Below are positions 13,901 through 24,837 of a DNA stretch of 64,000 bases, one piece after another (the stretch's first letter is position 1; every line of letters starts with the position of its first letter). Both the position numbers and the translations under genes were made by a program. The stretch comes from Aquanectria penicillioides. Lineage: Eukaryota > Ascomycota > Sordariomycetes > Hypocreales > Nectriaceae. Where the stretch lies: the NCBI GenBank assembly GCA_003415625.1, contig PYIU01000009.1:806001-870000 (forward strand), given 5' to 3'. The notes below the pieces were generated by a model. That model ran no database searches and was not told where the DNA came from. It saw only the letters and a program-made list of their open reading frames with translations.

Positions 13901-14550
13901 TAAGTATAAAAAGTTCTTAAAGAACTAATTAATTAGCCTAATAGAATATTAAGATTTAAATAAAATAACTGCCTATTATCTTTAAATGCTTTTATTATAG
14001 ACCTATTAATAAAGTTTATTAATATTATAGCTAATAGATTTAAAGGAATATTAAAAGACTTAACTATAGAATTTTATTAAGCCCTTTTATAAAAGCTATA
14101 TCTATAGAGTAAAGTAATAATAGATATTAAAGAGGTTTTTAAAGGATTATTGCATACTAAAGTTATAAATAGATTCTAAAATAAATTTAATTAAAAAGAA
14201 AGTTAAATACTATTAATAGCCCTAAATGCTATAATGCCCCTTTTTAAAAGGATTTTAAAAGATATAATTAATTTATACTAAAGATTTATTTAAACTATAC
14301 TAAAACTAATTATATAGCTTAACTTCATTAAAGAATAGATAGCTTTAAGTGCCTATCTTTAGGAAATTATAAACCAATAAAGTAAAAACACCCTAAAGGC
14401 AGGTTTAAAAGGATAATAGGGCCTAAATTAATTAATAACCTATAACCTCTATATTTATTTTAATTGCTTAAGATCCTAAAGGGGTATTCTAGAACTATTA
14501 ATAGAATGAAATTAGTGGTAAGCCTTACTAGTAATAATATTAGCTATAGG
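10981..14550. other. AT-rich RIP-like tract, one 92-codon open frame
   Basis: Heavily mutated DNA in which the plus strand from about 11,440 to 14,500 translates into a long sequence interrupted by stops at former Gln-type codons, suggesting one large original reading frame. The longest open piece is 12,311-12,589. I cannot assign the original protein. It does not show the reverse transcriptase or integrase motifs seen elsewhere in the tract. The mutated composition ends abruptly near 14,540-14,560. Confidence 0.5.
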
Positions 14551-16155
14551 CAGCTCACTTATGTATTGAGCTAATAGAGCCTTCCTTTTCCTGGGTGCAA
14601 AAGGAGGCCGCAAAGGTAGGTGGAAGGAACCCTTTTGCTACATATTTTTCAGGGTCTTCAGAACCCCCCCTCTTTCAAAAAGAACACTTAGCTAGAACAT
14701 AACAATACAACCCTTGCAACCCAAAACCTGATTTTTGTGGCCTCTGCTTATACCCAAGGCAGTAGGTGGTGGCTTGCCTAATCTAGGTACCGCAGGTGCT
14801 TGATTAGCGCACTGACTCCACCGCAGCACTCTGTCACTCGCTGGAGGTTGTATGCACAGTGCAGTACCCACGCATAGGCGAGGCCTGATGGCTGATGCAT
14901 GCCCCGGCAAGGCTGCGAAACATGCTAAACATGCTAAAAACAGCGACCCCAAACAGGATGGATGGATGGATGGATGGATAGATGGATGAGTGGATGTTGA
15001 GCAGGCTCCACTGGTTGACTTTTGCCATGCCATGGTCCATGGCCCATGAGCAGAATCGCTAGAACCTTCTGCCAACTGCGGACCATGATGATTGATCACC
15101 ATCCAGCTGCTCCACTCCCGCTCTACCCGTCTGTCCACTTTAGGCTTGGCCCTTGTGATTGTCCTTTGTTTACACTGGATGGACTCGCCCATGTAATTAT
15201 CACGACATGACTGCTCATACGCCCGCCCAGCATGCGCGCAGATTCCAGATTTCCTAGAATATTTTTTTTTTTTTCATTTAGCCTTTTGGTTGGTCTTGTT
15301 TTTTGTTTTTTTTTGGCCTTTATTTCTTTCTGGAGCGCCTGAATGACATGACATGACGCCAACTGCACTAAGTTTCCACTCAGCTTCAGGCTCGTAAATT
15401 TACACAGTAGTCAAGAGCCCAAATTGGGCGACCGCCCTGGTCCATCGCAAAGGGTTTCCCTACCTTTGCCGACTTTTCCCATTTAACGATGTACTTGCAT
15501 CGGGCTTGTTTTTCTTCTGCCTACTTCTCCATCTTTCCCCCCCACGGCTACTGTGTGACTGTGTCCATCCAAGAAGGGGTTTCCCTGGCTGCGTCGCTTG
15601 TCACCAACGCCATCCTCCACTATATCCAACCTTTCTACTTTTTTTTCTTCCTTTCAATACATACTTGTTTGCCCTTTCTTGATATTTGACCACTTCATCA
15701 TTTATCAGGCCGGACGCTTCCTACTCCCCCTTTTCCCGCTCCCTCCCTCTCCATTCTTCGCTGTGGAGAAGGCCATTGCGCGCGCGCACCAACTGGCAAC
15801 AGGGCTCCTCCTGTCATTTACTGATTCCTGCCCGCCGGCCAAGAGGGGCCACCATTTAGCGGGCGTGCTCTGGAGTGCTGCTGATTCATTCCCCACGGGT
15901 CCCACTGCGCCACTGCGCCACTGCACCCTCGCGCACCCACAACAACCTGCGACTCCAACTGTTTCTCGCTTCAACCCTCTGATTCCTTCTCCTCCGTCAC
16001 ACACCAAAGCAGCAGCGCCTGCGCATCTTCTCGAAGCCAGCCGGGCCTCGTGATCCATCACGGGACGCCCTCATACCCTTCCCGGCTGCTTATCCCTTCG
16101 TTTTTTCTTCTTCTTATTCTCAGACTTACATTTTATCACTGTCAAGGCCGCTCCC
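14551..16155. other. Intergenic region and promoter of the TCP11-like gene
   Basis: Composition returns to normal here. Contents are a GGAT microsatellite at about 14,956-14,994, a T run at about 15,262-15,274, and pyrimidine-rich stretches at 15,640-15,760 and 16,085-16,150 that look like a typical fungal core promoter and leader. Several short open frames overlap on both strands, but none has a recognisable product. Confidence 0.5.
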
Positions 16156-19100
16156 ATGTCCCAGATGACTCCAGCCTCCAGCGCCATGCGCCGTCCGTCT
16201 CTCGACCTCGCAGAGCCCTCGCGCAACCTCGAAGAGCCCAATGGCCCGCCCTCAGACGACTCCATGGACACCGACGTCGATCTCGCCCTGCCCCCATCCG
16301 ATGACGACGTCCTCGAGGAAGACCCACGAATCTACACGCCCCCTCCCCGCATAGCCGCTCGCTTCTACCGCCCCTCGACTGCCCGCCGTAAGGACTCGGC
16401 CGCCTCGTCGCGCCGAAACTCCATCTCTTCCGCCCACTCGCGCTGCTCATCTATCCAGCACACTGGCCCTCGAGGCAGCGAACAGAGCAAGTATGTGGCC
16501 CAGCACCTTCGTCGCGCCTCCTTCCTCGAGGACCGCAAGGCAAGGCTCGCCGACCGTGCCGCCCATGCCGAAAAGGTCCGCCTCCGTGCTGCTATCGCCA
16601 AGGCGACCCAGCGCGATACCTCGCTCTCTGAGGAAAGGGCACTGGCTGCCCAACAAGCCAGGGAGCGCAACCTCGCCGAGATTGTCGCCAACTGTGCCGA
16701 AGAGGTCAAGAAGGCCAAGCAGGTCGCCGAATTTATGAAGGAAAAGCGAGAGCAGGAACTTATCAAGATGAGGGCCCAAATCGAGGAGAGAATGGCCGAG
16801 GCTGAAAGGAGGAGAGAGGAGCTGCGAGCTAAGAACGCCACGAGGCGTTCCCGGGGCCAGAGCGTTATGACTAGGAAGCCCATTGAGGTCATGCCCCAGG
16901 TCACCGAACGTGAGATCCGGAGGCTGACTGACGAGGAGGCTGCTAGCCGCATTCAGGGATGGTGGCGTGGATGTTTGAGGAAGAACACCATCAAGGAGTT
17001 CAACAACCTCGGCTTGAGTGTAGATGGAATCAGGGACACCCAGTTCGACACTGTCGTCGAGCTGCTGGCCCAAGAAAAGGTCCTCCTCATCACCGCGCGG
17101 CTGCTTCGGACCTGCGGTCTCCATGAAGGCGATTCCGGCTCAGTCGAGGAGATGGCCGCTGTCCGCACATTCTTGAGTGCCTTCCTCATCTTGGGTCACC
17201 CAAATCAAGTTCTCACCAACAAAAACGACACCCGGGATGCGGAGGTGGACGATGCCCTCGCAAACCACCGATTGCCTTCAACCGACCTTGCAAACCCTCA
17301 GTTGCAGGATCTTGTTGGTAAGGCTCGAGATGTTCTCATATCATTTGAGAACATTCTTGCTCGTTTGACTTGGGCGAATCGGTACACTATGCCCCCCGCT
17401 CTCAAGAAGACTCTTCCAGAGGCATATGCCACCTTCTTCAACGCCTTCATCGCATGGAAGTCTCGGGACTCGAATGCCTTGATTGAGGTGATGTTGATGC
17501 AGTTTGTGGAGCTGGACGCCATCTTCCAGACCGTCAAGAACACAAACGATGACGCCGCGACAGCGCTTTACAAGCAGAGCATCAAGGACAACCAGCTTAT
17601 GCTCATTGTTCGCATCAAGAAATTGGCCGGTCCTGAAAAGGGCAAGAAGCTCATCTTTGAGGCTGTGGCCGAAGCTAGAAAGACTCGCACCATCAAGAAG
17701 CGAACTGGCGACACAAGGCCTCGAGTGGCCGAAAACGCAACTAGCGAGGCCACAGAGACGGCAAAGAGTCTCGTCTCCCCCGATTCTCAGACGCTTACTC
17801 CGCCGTCCACTCCGGCTAGCAAGAGCCAACCCAAGCGGCCTGTTTCCAAGACCGGCTTGAACGGATTGCTGCCAGACAACAGAATCGTTGTCCATGAATT
17901 GGCCATCAACAAGGAGTATCAAATTTCTGCCGAGGAGTACAAGGAGCAGCAGTCAGAGCTCTCTCAGCCCATATACACACAGATGAGGGCCAACCTGGAC
18001 TACCATGATAACGAGGCCAACTTCCGCTTCTTCATCCTAGTTGCTCGCAACATCAAGGAGAAGTTGCAGCGCCTCCTGAAGCCCGGCAACTCCATCTACA
18101 ACCTCATTGGGGAAATCCTTGACCCAGAAATGGCGGAGCGCCAGTTCACGCTTGGAAACTTTTCCTACGAGAAGTTCTTTTCTGCCATGACATCCTTGCT
18201 GCCCAAGCTGTGCGCTCCCTTCCGCGACGAGGAAGTCAAGGACCTGGTGCAGAACAAGCTTGCTGATGGCAACATCATTGACCGAGTCGAGGCGCTTAAC
18301 GGGTTTATCGACGTCATGCTTTGCGACTACATCAACTACTTGATGAGAATCGCCGCTCCTCAGTTGATTGAGTCCGCTGCCCAATATGAAGCCAAGAGAT
18401 TTGCGGAAGAGTTTGAGAGCGGCGAAACTGGCCTGGGCAGCGCCGAGGCCGCATGGCGTTCGGCTCGCTCCAAGGTCATGGCTGAAGTCCAGAAGCGCGA
18501 TCCAGAGGGCATCAACCATCCCAAGTCGCGACCTACACCCAGCCGATTTTATGCACAGATGCTTGTGGATGTATTTACCAGCGTATCGCCCCCAAGCGAG
18601 TCAGAGATTCCCGAGATGCTTCGTCTCGACCAGTCTCGCATCAGCCAGGTCTCAGCCATGATTCAGCGCATCATTACCGTCGGCGCAATTCTGCTCCAGT
18701 GCAAGAACCTCCTAAAGAGGGATGTCCGCTCCCCGTGGAAGACGGAAGCAACCCGAATCATGGCGGTTCTGGAAGCCAACCATCCCTCGTCAACATCGGT
18801 GGATGGTATCATGGCTGCCCTGGAGTCGGGGAGATCAATGCCCACTGCGACCAAGTCTCATCTTCGAGCACTTGTGACCAAGGTCATGAATGCCTCGCGC
18901 GACATGGCGCAACGGGGATCTGAGCCCCGCGAGCCAGTCTTGCGACTGCTGCTCACTCGTCTCCGAGGTAACATCCTTACCCGCTTGGCTCCCGGGTCAG
19001 CTAGCGAGAAGGTCAAGGCAGCTAACACTGCGGGAGAGAAACTGGCCAGTCTCGGCCTGTCCGAGTTTGTGGACAAGGTTCGCCAGATCTCGGACTTGCT

Positions 19101-19191
19101 CGATAAGATTGGTTCAGTTGATCGAGCCGCTCACGCCCCATGGTGGGATGCAGTCGCCACCAAGGTGGAACAAGAGGACATGTCGACGTAG
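16156..19191 (+). CDS. sok1: TCP11 domain protein, Sok1-like
   Basis: A single-exon gene of 1,011 residues. The first half is low complexity and basic, followed by a charged helical region (about 120-240) that should form a coiled coil. An IQ-like motif (SRIQGWWRGCLRKN) lies near 259-272 and would be expected to bind calmodulin or a light chain. The second half, from about residue 280 to 990, is the TCP11 region, with a conserved-looking block beginning near 616 (YHDNEANFRFFILVAR). The family includes yeast SOK1, a high-copy suppressor of protein kinase A loss, and mammalian TCP11. Three RRxS sites of the kinase A type occur at residues 12-15, 86-89 and 119-122, which fits that link. The start is the first ATG after a pyrimidine-rich leader, and a second methionine lies three codons on. 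No introns or frame breaks are seen. Confidence 0.85.
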   Translation: MSQMTPASSAMRRPSLDLAEPSRNLEEPNGPPSDDSMDTDVDLALPPSDDDVLEEDPRIYTPPPRIAARFYRPSTARRKDSAASSRRNSISSAHSRCSSIQHTGPRGSEQSKYVAQHLRRASFLEDRKARLADRAAHAEKVRLRAAIAKATQRDTSLSEERALAAQQARERNLAEIVANCAEEVKKAKQVAEFMKEKREQELIKMRAQIEERMAEAERRREELRAKNATRRSRGQSVMTRKPIEVMPQVTEREIRRLTDEEAASRIQGWWRGCLRKNTIKEFNNLGLSVDGIRDTQFDTVVELLAQEKVLLITARLLRTCGLHEGDSGSVEEMAAVRTFLSAFLILGHPNQVLTNKNDTRDAEVDDALANHRLPSTDLANPQLQDLVGKARDVLISFENILARLTWANRYTMPPALKKTLPEAYATFFNAFIAWKSRDSNALIEVMLMQFVELDAIFQTVKNTNDDAATALYKQSIKDNQLMLIVRIKKLAGPEKGKKLIFEAVAEARKTRTIKKRTGDTRPRVAENATSEATETAKSLVSPDSQTLTPPSTPASKSQPKRPVSKTGLNGLLPDNRIVVHELAINKEYQISAEEYKEQQSELSQPIYTQMRANLDYHDNEANFRFFILVARNIKEKLQRLLKPGNSIYNLIGEILDPEMAERQFTLGNFSYEKFFSAMTSLLPKLCAPFRDEEVKDLVQNKLADGNIIDRVEALNGFIDVMLCDYINYLMRIAAPQLIESAAQYEAKRFAEEFESGETGLGSAEAAWRSARSKVMAEVQKRDPEGINHPKSRPTPSRFYAQMLVDVFTSVSPPSESEIPEMLRLDQSRISQVSAMIQRIITVGAILLQCKNLLKRDVRSPWKTEATRIMAVLEANHPSSTSVDGIMAALESGRSMPTATKSHLRALVTKVMNASRDMAQRGSEPREPVLRLLLTRLRGNILTRLAPGSASEKVKAANTAGEKLASLGLSEFVDKVRQISDLLDKIGSVDRAAHAPWWDAVATKVEQEDMST

Positions 19192-20305
19192 ATGTGATGG
19201 GAGACGAATGTGTAAGAGGAGCTTACGTTACGAGGATAATGGGACATGAGAGCTGGGTGGTTTGTTTGAATTATGGATGGGCTTGGGCTTTTTATTGGGA
19301 ATTGTTGCGTACGTTTCCACGGGCTGCATGGCGTATTGGGTTTCTGGGGGCCACGTATCTGGTCCGGGATTGGTTTATTTTCTTAGGAATGGGACAGGAC
19401 GGGATGAGACGAGAATTGGTCTGCAAATTGAGCATTGCTAGTCGGGACTGGGTCCAGCACCAAGCAACTCATGGGGCTAGGCCATGTTTTATAGGTAGAT
19501 GGACATTTGCATCATGGTATATGGGTATCTCTTTCAGCGGTTTTTCTTGGGTTTCAGAATCGAGACCCATTAGAATACAAGCGACAGTTGTTGCGTTTGA
19601 ACTTCACAGTATTTCCAAATGAGTGATTCGCGATTTGATTGTGTCGGGCTTGATATATGGAGTTCATGAGACTAAACATTGGGGCTCAGGCAATGCCACG
19701 GACCGGGACGGCCTATGCCAGCCCCCTTGGACTTTTACCTCTGGGAAAGATTTATCTATATGCCAAGGTCGAACATTAGCGGTCTCGATATCTAGCCCAG
19801 TCCATGCTCTAGTTGCCATTATCGCCTAGTTGCTACTTATTAGAAAGCCTTGAATCTGAACGAGTTACTCTGGTAACCCGGTCGGGTCAAATTATAGAGA
19901 GGGTCGTTGAAGAGATGCATGGAGAAGGTCAGGACCAACATCGAGGTCTTTCCACGACTCTAGATTGGTTAATGTCGTGTCTTTCAAGAGAGAGGATTTC
20001 ACGTCTTGCCACAGTCAAGAATTACAAAGCAAATATAGCTATTTGCCAGTCATTTCGTGATATGCAGCATACGAAACAACTCAATGAAGGTAACCACCTC
20101 GTCAGGGCATGCCGCCAGGTTGTTCTAATACGGTGTTCCTCGGCTCTCCAGGTTGTGAACCAACATCGCATTCCCAATTCTTGAGCTGTTGGCCGCTGTA
20201 GCGTCTCACCTACCACAGATCAGGGCAGAAATGAAGCCTGAGCACCAAACGGACAAATGTCAGAGGTCAAAATCAGACAGATGACATGCAAAAAGAGGAT
20301 TCTCT
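19192..20305. other. Intergenic, no gene seen
   Basis: Downstream region of the TCP11-like gene followed by the left flank of the tRNA array. Open frames up to 160 codons exist but lack any recognisable motif or signal, and their codon use looks random. I see nothing else in it. Confidence 0.4.
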
Positions 20306-20386
20306 GCGTGATCTGGGAATCGAACCCAGGGCTCCCCGACGCTGCTCGAATGGCAACGGAGAATTTTACCACTAAACCAATCACGC
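20306..20386 (-). tRNA. tRNA-Gly (GCC) with 11-nt intron, copy 1
   Basis: Read on the minus strand, the acceptor GCGTGAT pairs with ATCACGC. The D arm contains GTTTAGTGGTA and the T arm CTGGG-TTCGATT-CCCAG. The anticodon stem is CTCCG/CGGGG and the loop TTGCCA..T gives anticodon GCC. The stem closes only if TTCGAGCAGCG is removed after position 37, the usual place for a nuclear tRNA intron. An oligo-T stretch lies about 12 nt beyond the 3' end (20291-20295 as A residues on the plus strand), suiting Pol III termination. Confidence 0.95.
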
Positions 20387-20481
20387 TTCGATGAGTTCCT
20401 AGAGCTTCCCGGAGAGGTGAAGTGCACCGGCGATGTCGAGATGTCAAAATAGTTGCAAATCGAGCAAAAAGAGAACTCAAT

Positions 20482-20562
20482 GCGTGATCTGGGAATCGAA
20501 CCCAGGGCTCCCCGACGCTGCTCAGATGGCAACGGAGAATTTTACCACTAAACCAATCACGC
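20482..20562 (-). tRNA. tRNA-Gly (GCC) with 11-nt intron, copy 2
   Basis: The mature sequence is identical to copy 1. The intron differs and reads TCTGAGCAGCG. It begins 176 bp from copy 1, and the spacer shares blocks such as GATGTCAAAATAGT with the other spacers of the array. An oligo-T signal follows the 3' end. Confidence 0.95.
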
Positions 20563-20657
20563 TTTGACGAATTCCTGGGGTTGTTGAGAGCGCCCAAGAC
20601 TACCGGCCAGGTCGGGATGTCAAAATAGTGGCACGACAGCCAAAAAGAAGATCCAAT

Positions 20658-20738
20658 GCGTGATCTGGGAATCGAACCCAGGGCTCCCCGATGTTACTCA
20701 AATGGCAACGGAGAATTTTACCACTAAACCAATCACGC
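20658..20738 (-). tRNA. tRNA-Gly (GCC) with 11-nt intron, copy 3
   Basis: The mature sequence is identical to its neighbours. The intron, TTTGAGTAACA, is the most divergent of the nine, and all differences from copy 1 are transitions. It begins 176 bp from copy 2. Confidence 0.95.
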
Positions 20739-20835
20739 TGTGATGAATTCTTGGCGTTGTTGTATGAGGCGAAATGCACCGGCGATGGTGTGGACGTCAA
20801 ATAGTAGTGGAGAAGATCAAAAAGATAGATCGAGT

Positions 20836-20916
20836 GCGTGATCTGGGAATCGAACCCAGGGCTCCCCGACGTTGCTCGAATGGCAACGGAGAATTTTACC
20901 ACTAAACCAATCACGC
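20836..20916 (-). tRNA. tRNA-Gly (GCC) with 11-nt intron, copy 4
   Basis: The mature sequence is identical to its neighbours, with intron TTCGAGCAACG. It begins 178 bp from copy 3 and is the outermost member of the minus-strand array. Confidence 0.95.
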
Positions 20917-23198
20917 TTTCATGTTCAGGAAGTCCTTATTGAATATTAAGGGCCTTTCCGAAAGGGTTCAGTAGATAGAGCGGCGAGAAGTGATGTTGGG
21001 TGGTTGCGGAGAAAGGACCTAAGTGTAATGAGATGTTTCCAATACCAATCCATTAGTATAGGAGCTCTGCAGCTCTCCCAGGTAAATCCTTGCTTTGACT
21101 TTACATGATTCGATCTTATCGTCCCCCTCTTATTCCTTGATCGTGTTACAGGCCTGTGGTTTCATGCAGGTGTGGCACAACGACTAAACTCAAAACAAAC
21201 TTATTCGTCAAGAGCAACATTATGCGCCCTCTATTACAAAACAGGATTCTTTCATAACATATATCTTTAAGTCAAATATAACTAAGTCCTGGCAGAATGT
21301 ATGGTTAATGGTCTAATATTGGTGTCTTTCCCTGGTACTTTAAATGTGGCGGTTGTGTCAGTGCTTTGTGGTATAGTTTTAACATCGACTAAATTTCTAT
21401 TTAATTTAGCAACCTTCTTTCAAACTCCCGCAATAACCCAAGAGATGATACAGTGTACATCTTTTTCTCAGGCGGCATAACAGCTAGTAGGAGCCAAGTG
21501 TATTAACCACAGGTCCCTCGTATAAATAGACTGGGCGCTCCAAGACACTGTTACGGATCGTTAAGAGTATTAGAGGGATCGTTGGATTCGACGGTCTCGA
21601 TGTTGACTTCAATAGACTACCAATCTTCGTGTAGTACTACGGATATCTCGATGGGCTCTACAGTACTGGAGGGTCCAACTGTAAGACAGTTGGATGTAAC
21701 GTTGGTCGTGTTGGAATATATGGACTCATGTCTTAGTGATCACTGTCTGTCACAGGCCCTAAGATATGAATGTATTTGTAGATTGTTACTTTCTACTTGT
21801 GACATGTTGAGGTCTGCTATTTAAGAGTAGGATCCAGCACGTGACTTCTGCTCGTAACAGACAATATAGTTTCGTATGCAGTTTATTGACTTGTTTGGAG
21901 CATTACAGCCACACATGGATGATTCATTGACTTATCTCTACTAAACACTTATACTAAGCGGACAAGTCAAATGAGATTACTAACTATGGCATAAGTTGAA
22001 AGCCATTAGTCCAGGTACTAATATTGTAGATTGGGGTTTAGAGACACTTAGGAACACCTAATAGAGCTCATACCACTAGGTTTAATTCCTGGGGAAAAGA
22101 AAATCTACGCTTGCGGTTTGAAGAAAACAGGATCGAGGAGTTTTGTAACTTTATTTCCATCCACACACAACCTCTCCAATATAATAGTATACCGCATATC
22201 TCAGGTCAAATCGTTATTATCAAAAAGAACAAGATGTTACTTCTTAAAGTACATAAGCGAACGCTGAATCACCTAGATCGGCTACTATCAACGACAGTAA
22301 AGTTGATGTTATGGTTCAGTTCTAAAACCTAACCACCATAAATTGTGATTTGGGAGAAGTTCGATTTGAAGAACATTGAATCAATCCGCTTCCAGACTTG
22401 TAGTAGAATATTAAGATGAATACTCCATTGTGATTGAGCAATGACTTTTATCCCAATTCTCGAAATGGGCTTGGTTGAACGGAAGGGGTTGGCGAATTTA
22501 GAAGACGTTTAGTGTTTCGATTCTGAGCTAATTGATACACCCATCTCAGCGCGAACTCGGAGAACATTCTAACTAACAGTATGATACTGGAGACCATATA
22601 TTAGAGAAATCAAGAGGATTCTTCAACATCATTAAAGATAAGTTGTTACCAGACCGCCTGAAGCCTGGTTCCATGGACACGGCACTTAACGATCACGTAG
22701 TGGATTCCGCGCCTGTAGGTATTTCCTGTCACAGGCTTCCGTTTGAAGAGAAGTTGATGTGGAGAAGATGTAGCTGGACCATTGATGTAGAGGAGACAAC
22801 CTGGGTGTAATACTTGGCTTGGCAGTCACATCATACTGAAACAAAACCAAAAATGCAACGACGCCAATGCAAACTCTTGAGAGATTTTGCTCCCAATCGC
22901 TCCAGTTGGCATGATCCCTGGGTCATTGTCAATCATAAATGGGATAGTCCGTTGTCACTAAAAATGGCAACGAGTTGGCAAGATATAATGGGAGCAAGAT
23001 AACTGAATCGTACCACGTGTTTTTCGCTGCATGAAAGGCTTAATGAAGAGAGGTATTTAACAGAACCTCTTTCAGCATGTTTCAGGATTATACAATTACG
23101 AAACAAAAACGAGAGACGCCGAGACAGGAGGCGGCTTTTCAACTAGCGGAATGCTCAAATGTGTATAGTTAGTAATAGTGAGTAGACTTTACAACAGA
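20917..23198. other. Intergenic region between opposed tRNA-Gly groups
   Basis: About 2.3 kb of moderately AT-rich DNA between the minus-strand array and the plus-strand tRNA-Gly genes. No open frame exceeds 80 codons and no domain, tRNA or repeat was recognised. It might contain the remains of an old insertion, but nothing supports a specific call. Confidence 0.4.
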
Positions 23199-23279
23199 GC
23201 GTGATTGGTTTAGTGGTAAAATTCTCCGTTGCCATTCGAGCAGCGTCGGGGAGCCCTGGGTTCGATTCCCAGATCACGC
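23199..23279 (+). tRNA. tRNA-Gly (GCC) with 11-nt intron, copy 5
   Basis: The mature sequence is the same as the minus-strand copies, and the intron TTCGAGCAGCG is identical to copy 1. A TTTTTT run at about 23,293-23,298 is a likely Pol III terminator. Confidence 0.95.
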
Positions 23280-23380
23280 ATTGTATTCTTCCTTTTTTGC
23301 TTTAGTTAGGCTATTATTTTTGATATATCTCTCAACCCTAACCATTTTGCCTCACCTAGACTGGCTAGGAGCTCATCAAA

Positions 23381-23461
23381 GCGTGATTGGTTTAGTGGTA
23401 AAATTCTCCGTTGCCATCTGAGCAGCGTCGGGGAGCCCTGGGTTCGATTCCCAGATCACGC
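23381..23461 (+). tRNA. tRNA-Gly (GCC) with 11-nt intron, copy 6
   Basis: The mature sequence is identical, and the intron TCTGAGCAGCG matches copy 2. It begins 182 bp after copy 5, so the pair repeats the array spacing and also the intron types of copies 1 and 2. A TTTTT run follows the 3' end by about a dozen bases. Confidence 0.95.
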
Positions 23462-24300
23462 ACTAGTCCTTCATTTTTGCTCTTTATTGCAGTGGTGTCG
23501 ACCTGTGATCATCCACAGGCTTGTCTGTAGCGCGACTTGTGATGCAGATGGTGGCAGGTGGTGGGGTGGTTGTGGTTGTAGTAAACTTCTATGCTGAGCC
23601 CAATCAGTAGTTGGAACGGTTGTCGAAAGCATCCACCTCTATATCTCAATTGGGGAGGAGCTAAGTAAGGTATGCTGTGGTTGCAACTCCAAATTGTCTA
23701 ATCACCGGAACATCTAACTAAAGAGTAATCTAGTGACAAGATGTGCAAATGCGTAGAATTTTGCAGTAGTGCGCAAGATACAATTAAGCTTGAATACATA
23801 GTGCCAAAGACAACAGTCAAGCGCTGTGAGAAAGAATATGGAAAAAGCGCAACAACCTCATTGGAGCGAACTCGTAGAGATCCGTCGTCACCCCTGTGTG
23901 AGGTGAACTCTGAAGTCTAAACACAAGTCTCTGTCAGGTTTAAATAAGATAATTTTCCCCCTTGTTTCCTACGTCGTTGGTAACTAGTATTTGATGAGCT
24001 TTGCGTATTTAGGGTAGGTGGCTAATAACTCTGAACCCGTGTTGGGACGGGACTCTCTATGGGTGGGTTCGTTAAATAACCGTCAATTGTGTCATTATTG
24101 CCCTGTTTCTAATCCTCTGTTGTCAAATCCCAACAAGAGAAGGAGTTCCCATTTGTATTGAACCATCAGTCCTAGCAGAGCAAACACATCAACCAACAAG
24201 AAACAACTGTGGGCCTGCGAAAAGCTGGGTTGGTGCAAGAGCTGGATTAGATTCTTGCGAAGCCTGTATAATATTCATTAGCCGAGCTTTGAACATCGAG
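23462..24300. other. Intergenic between tRNA-Gly copies
   Basis: No open frame, RNA gene or repeat of note was recognised in these 840 bases. Confidence 0.4.
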
Positions 24301-24381
24301 GCGTGATTGGTTTAGTGGTAAAATTCTCCGTTGCCATTCGAGCAACGTCGGGGAGCCCTGGGTTCGATTCCCAGATCACGC
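24301..24381 (+). tRNA. tRNA-Gly (GCC) with 11-nt intron, copy 7
   Basis: The mature sequence is identical to the other copies. The intron TTCGAGCAACG matches copy 4. It lies about 460 bp upstream of the small secreted protein gene, in the same direction. Confidence 0.95.
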
Positions 24382-24837
24382 ATTGTATCCTTTCGTTTTG
24401 CCACTCTGGCTTTTATTTTTTATCATCTAATGTATCGGGGGTATCGCAACATGTTGGGAGACCCATTTCGCTGTTGGCGCGGTGGTGGTTGTGAGAAATG
24501 GACCTCTGTTTTGCTCATGGATGCTCTCTGTCGCAGAGCACTGTTCATCGCTGCGGTTATTGTACTCATGTCCACTTTTGTGGGAACAGTTTGGTTGAGA
24601 AGATTGTGACCAGGAGTTTTCTCCCAAGAGACTAGCTGAATTTGGTCAAATTTGGTACCACTATTGAAAGTTTGATATATCCTGGTTGGGATTTCGCCTT
24701 CAATTGGGCCTTCATGTCTCTGGTGCCATCATGGTGCATGACCTTCGCTCAAAACTTGTGCTGGGATCCAAAGGTGAAGCATTCGGGTCCCCAGGATCTC
24801 TCATTTCTTCTGCCAGCCATTGCAAGAATATGAAGTC

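Larger units (their letters stand above)
20306..20916 (-). repeat. Tandem array of about 176-bp units, each with one tRNA-Gly
   Basis: Units start at 20306, 20482, 20658 and 20836. The spacers of about 95 bp are alignable to one another (GAATTCCT/GAATTCTT-type start, TGCACCGGCGATG in two, and GATGTCAAAATAGT or a close variant in all). This shows duplication of a unit larger than the tRNA itself. Confidence 0.8.

Noticed and set aside
15598..16053. 151-codon frame upstream of the TCP11-like gene
   Set aside because: Lies in the pyrimidine-rich promoter and leader; composition is low complexity and it overlaps opposite-strand frames.
16365..17124. Antisense frames of 195 and 225 codons within the TCP11-like gene
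   Set aside because: They mirror the strongly coding plus strand and have no independent support.
20220..20914. Minus-strand open frames of 90-125 codons across the tRNA array
   Set aside because: They contain repeated peptides such as RDWFSGKILRCH that are simply translations of the tRNA-Gly genes.
20306..24381. CRISPR-like or satellite array
   Set aside because: The regular repeats are complete tRNA-Gly genes with Pol III signals; the window is fungal.
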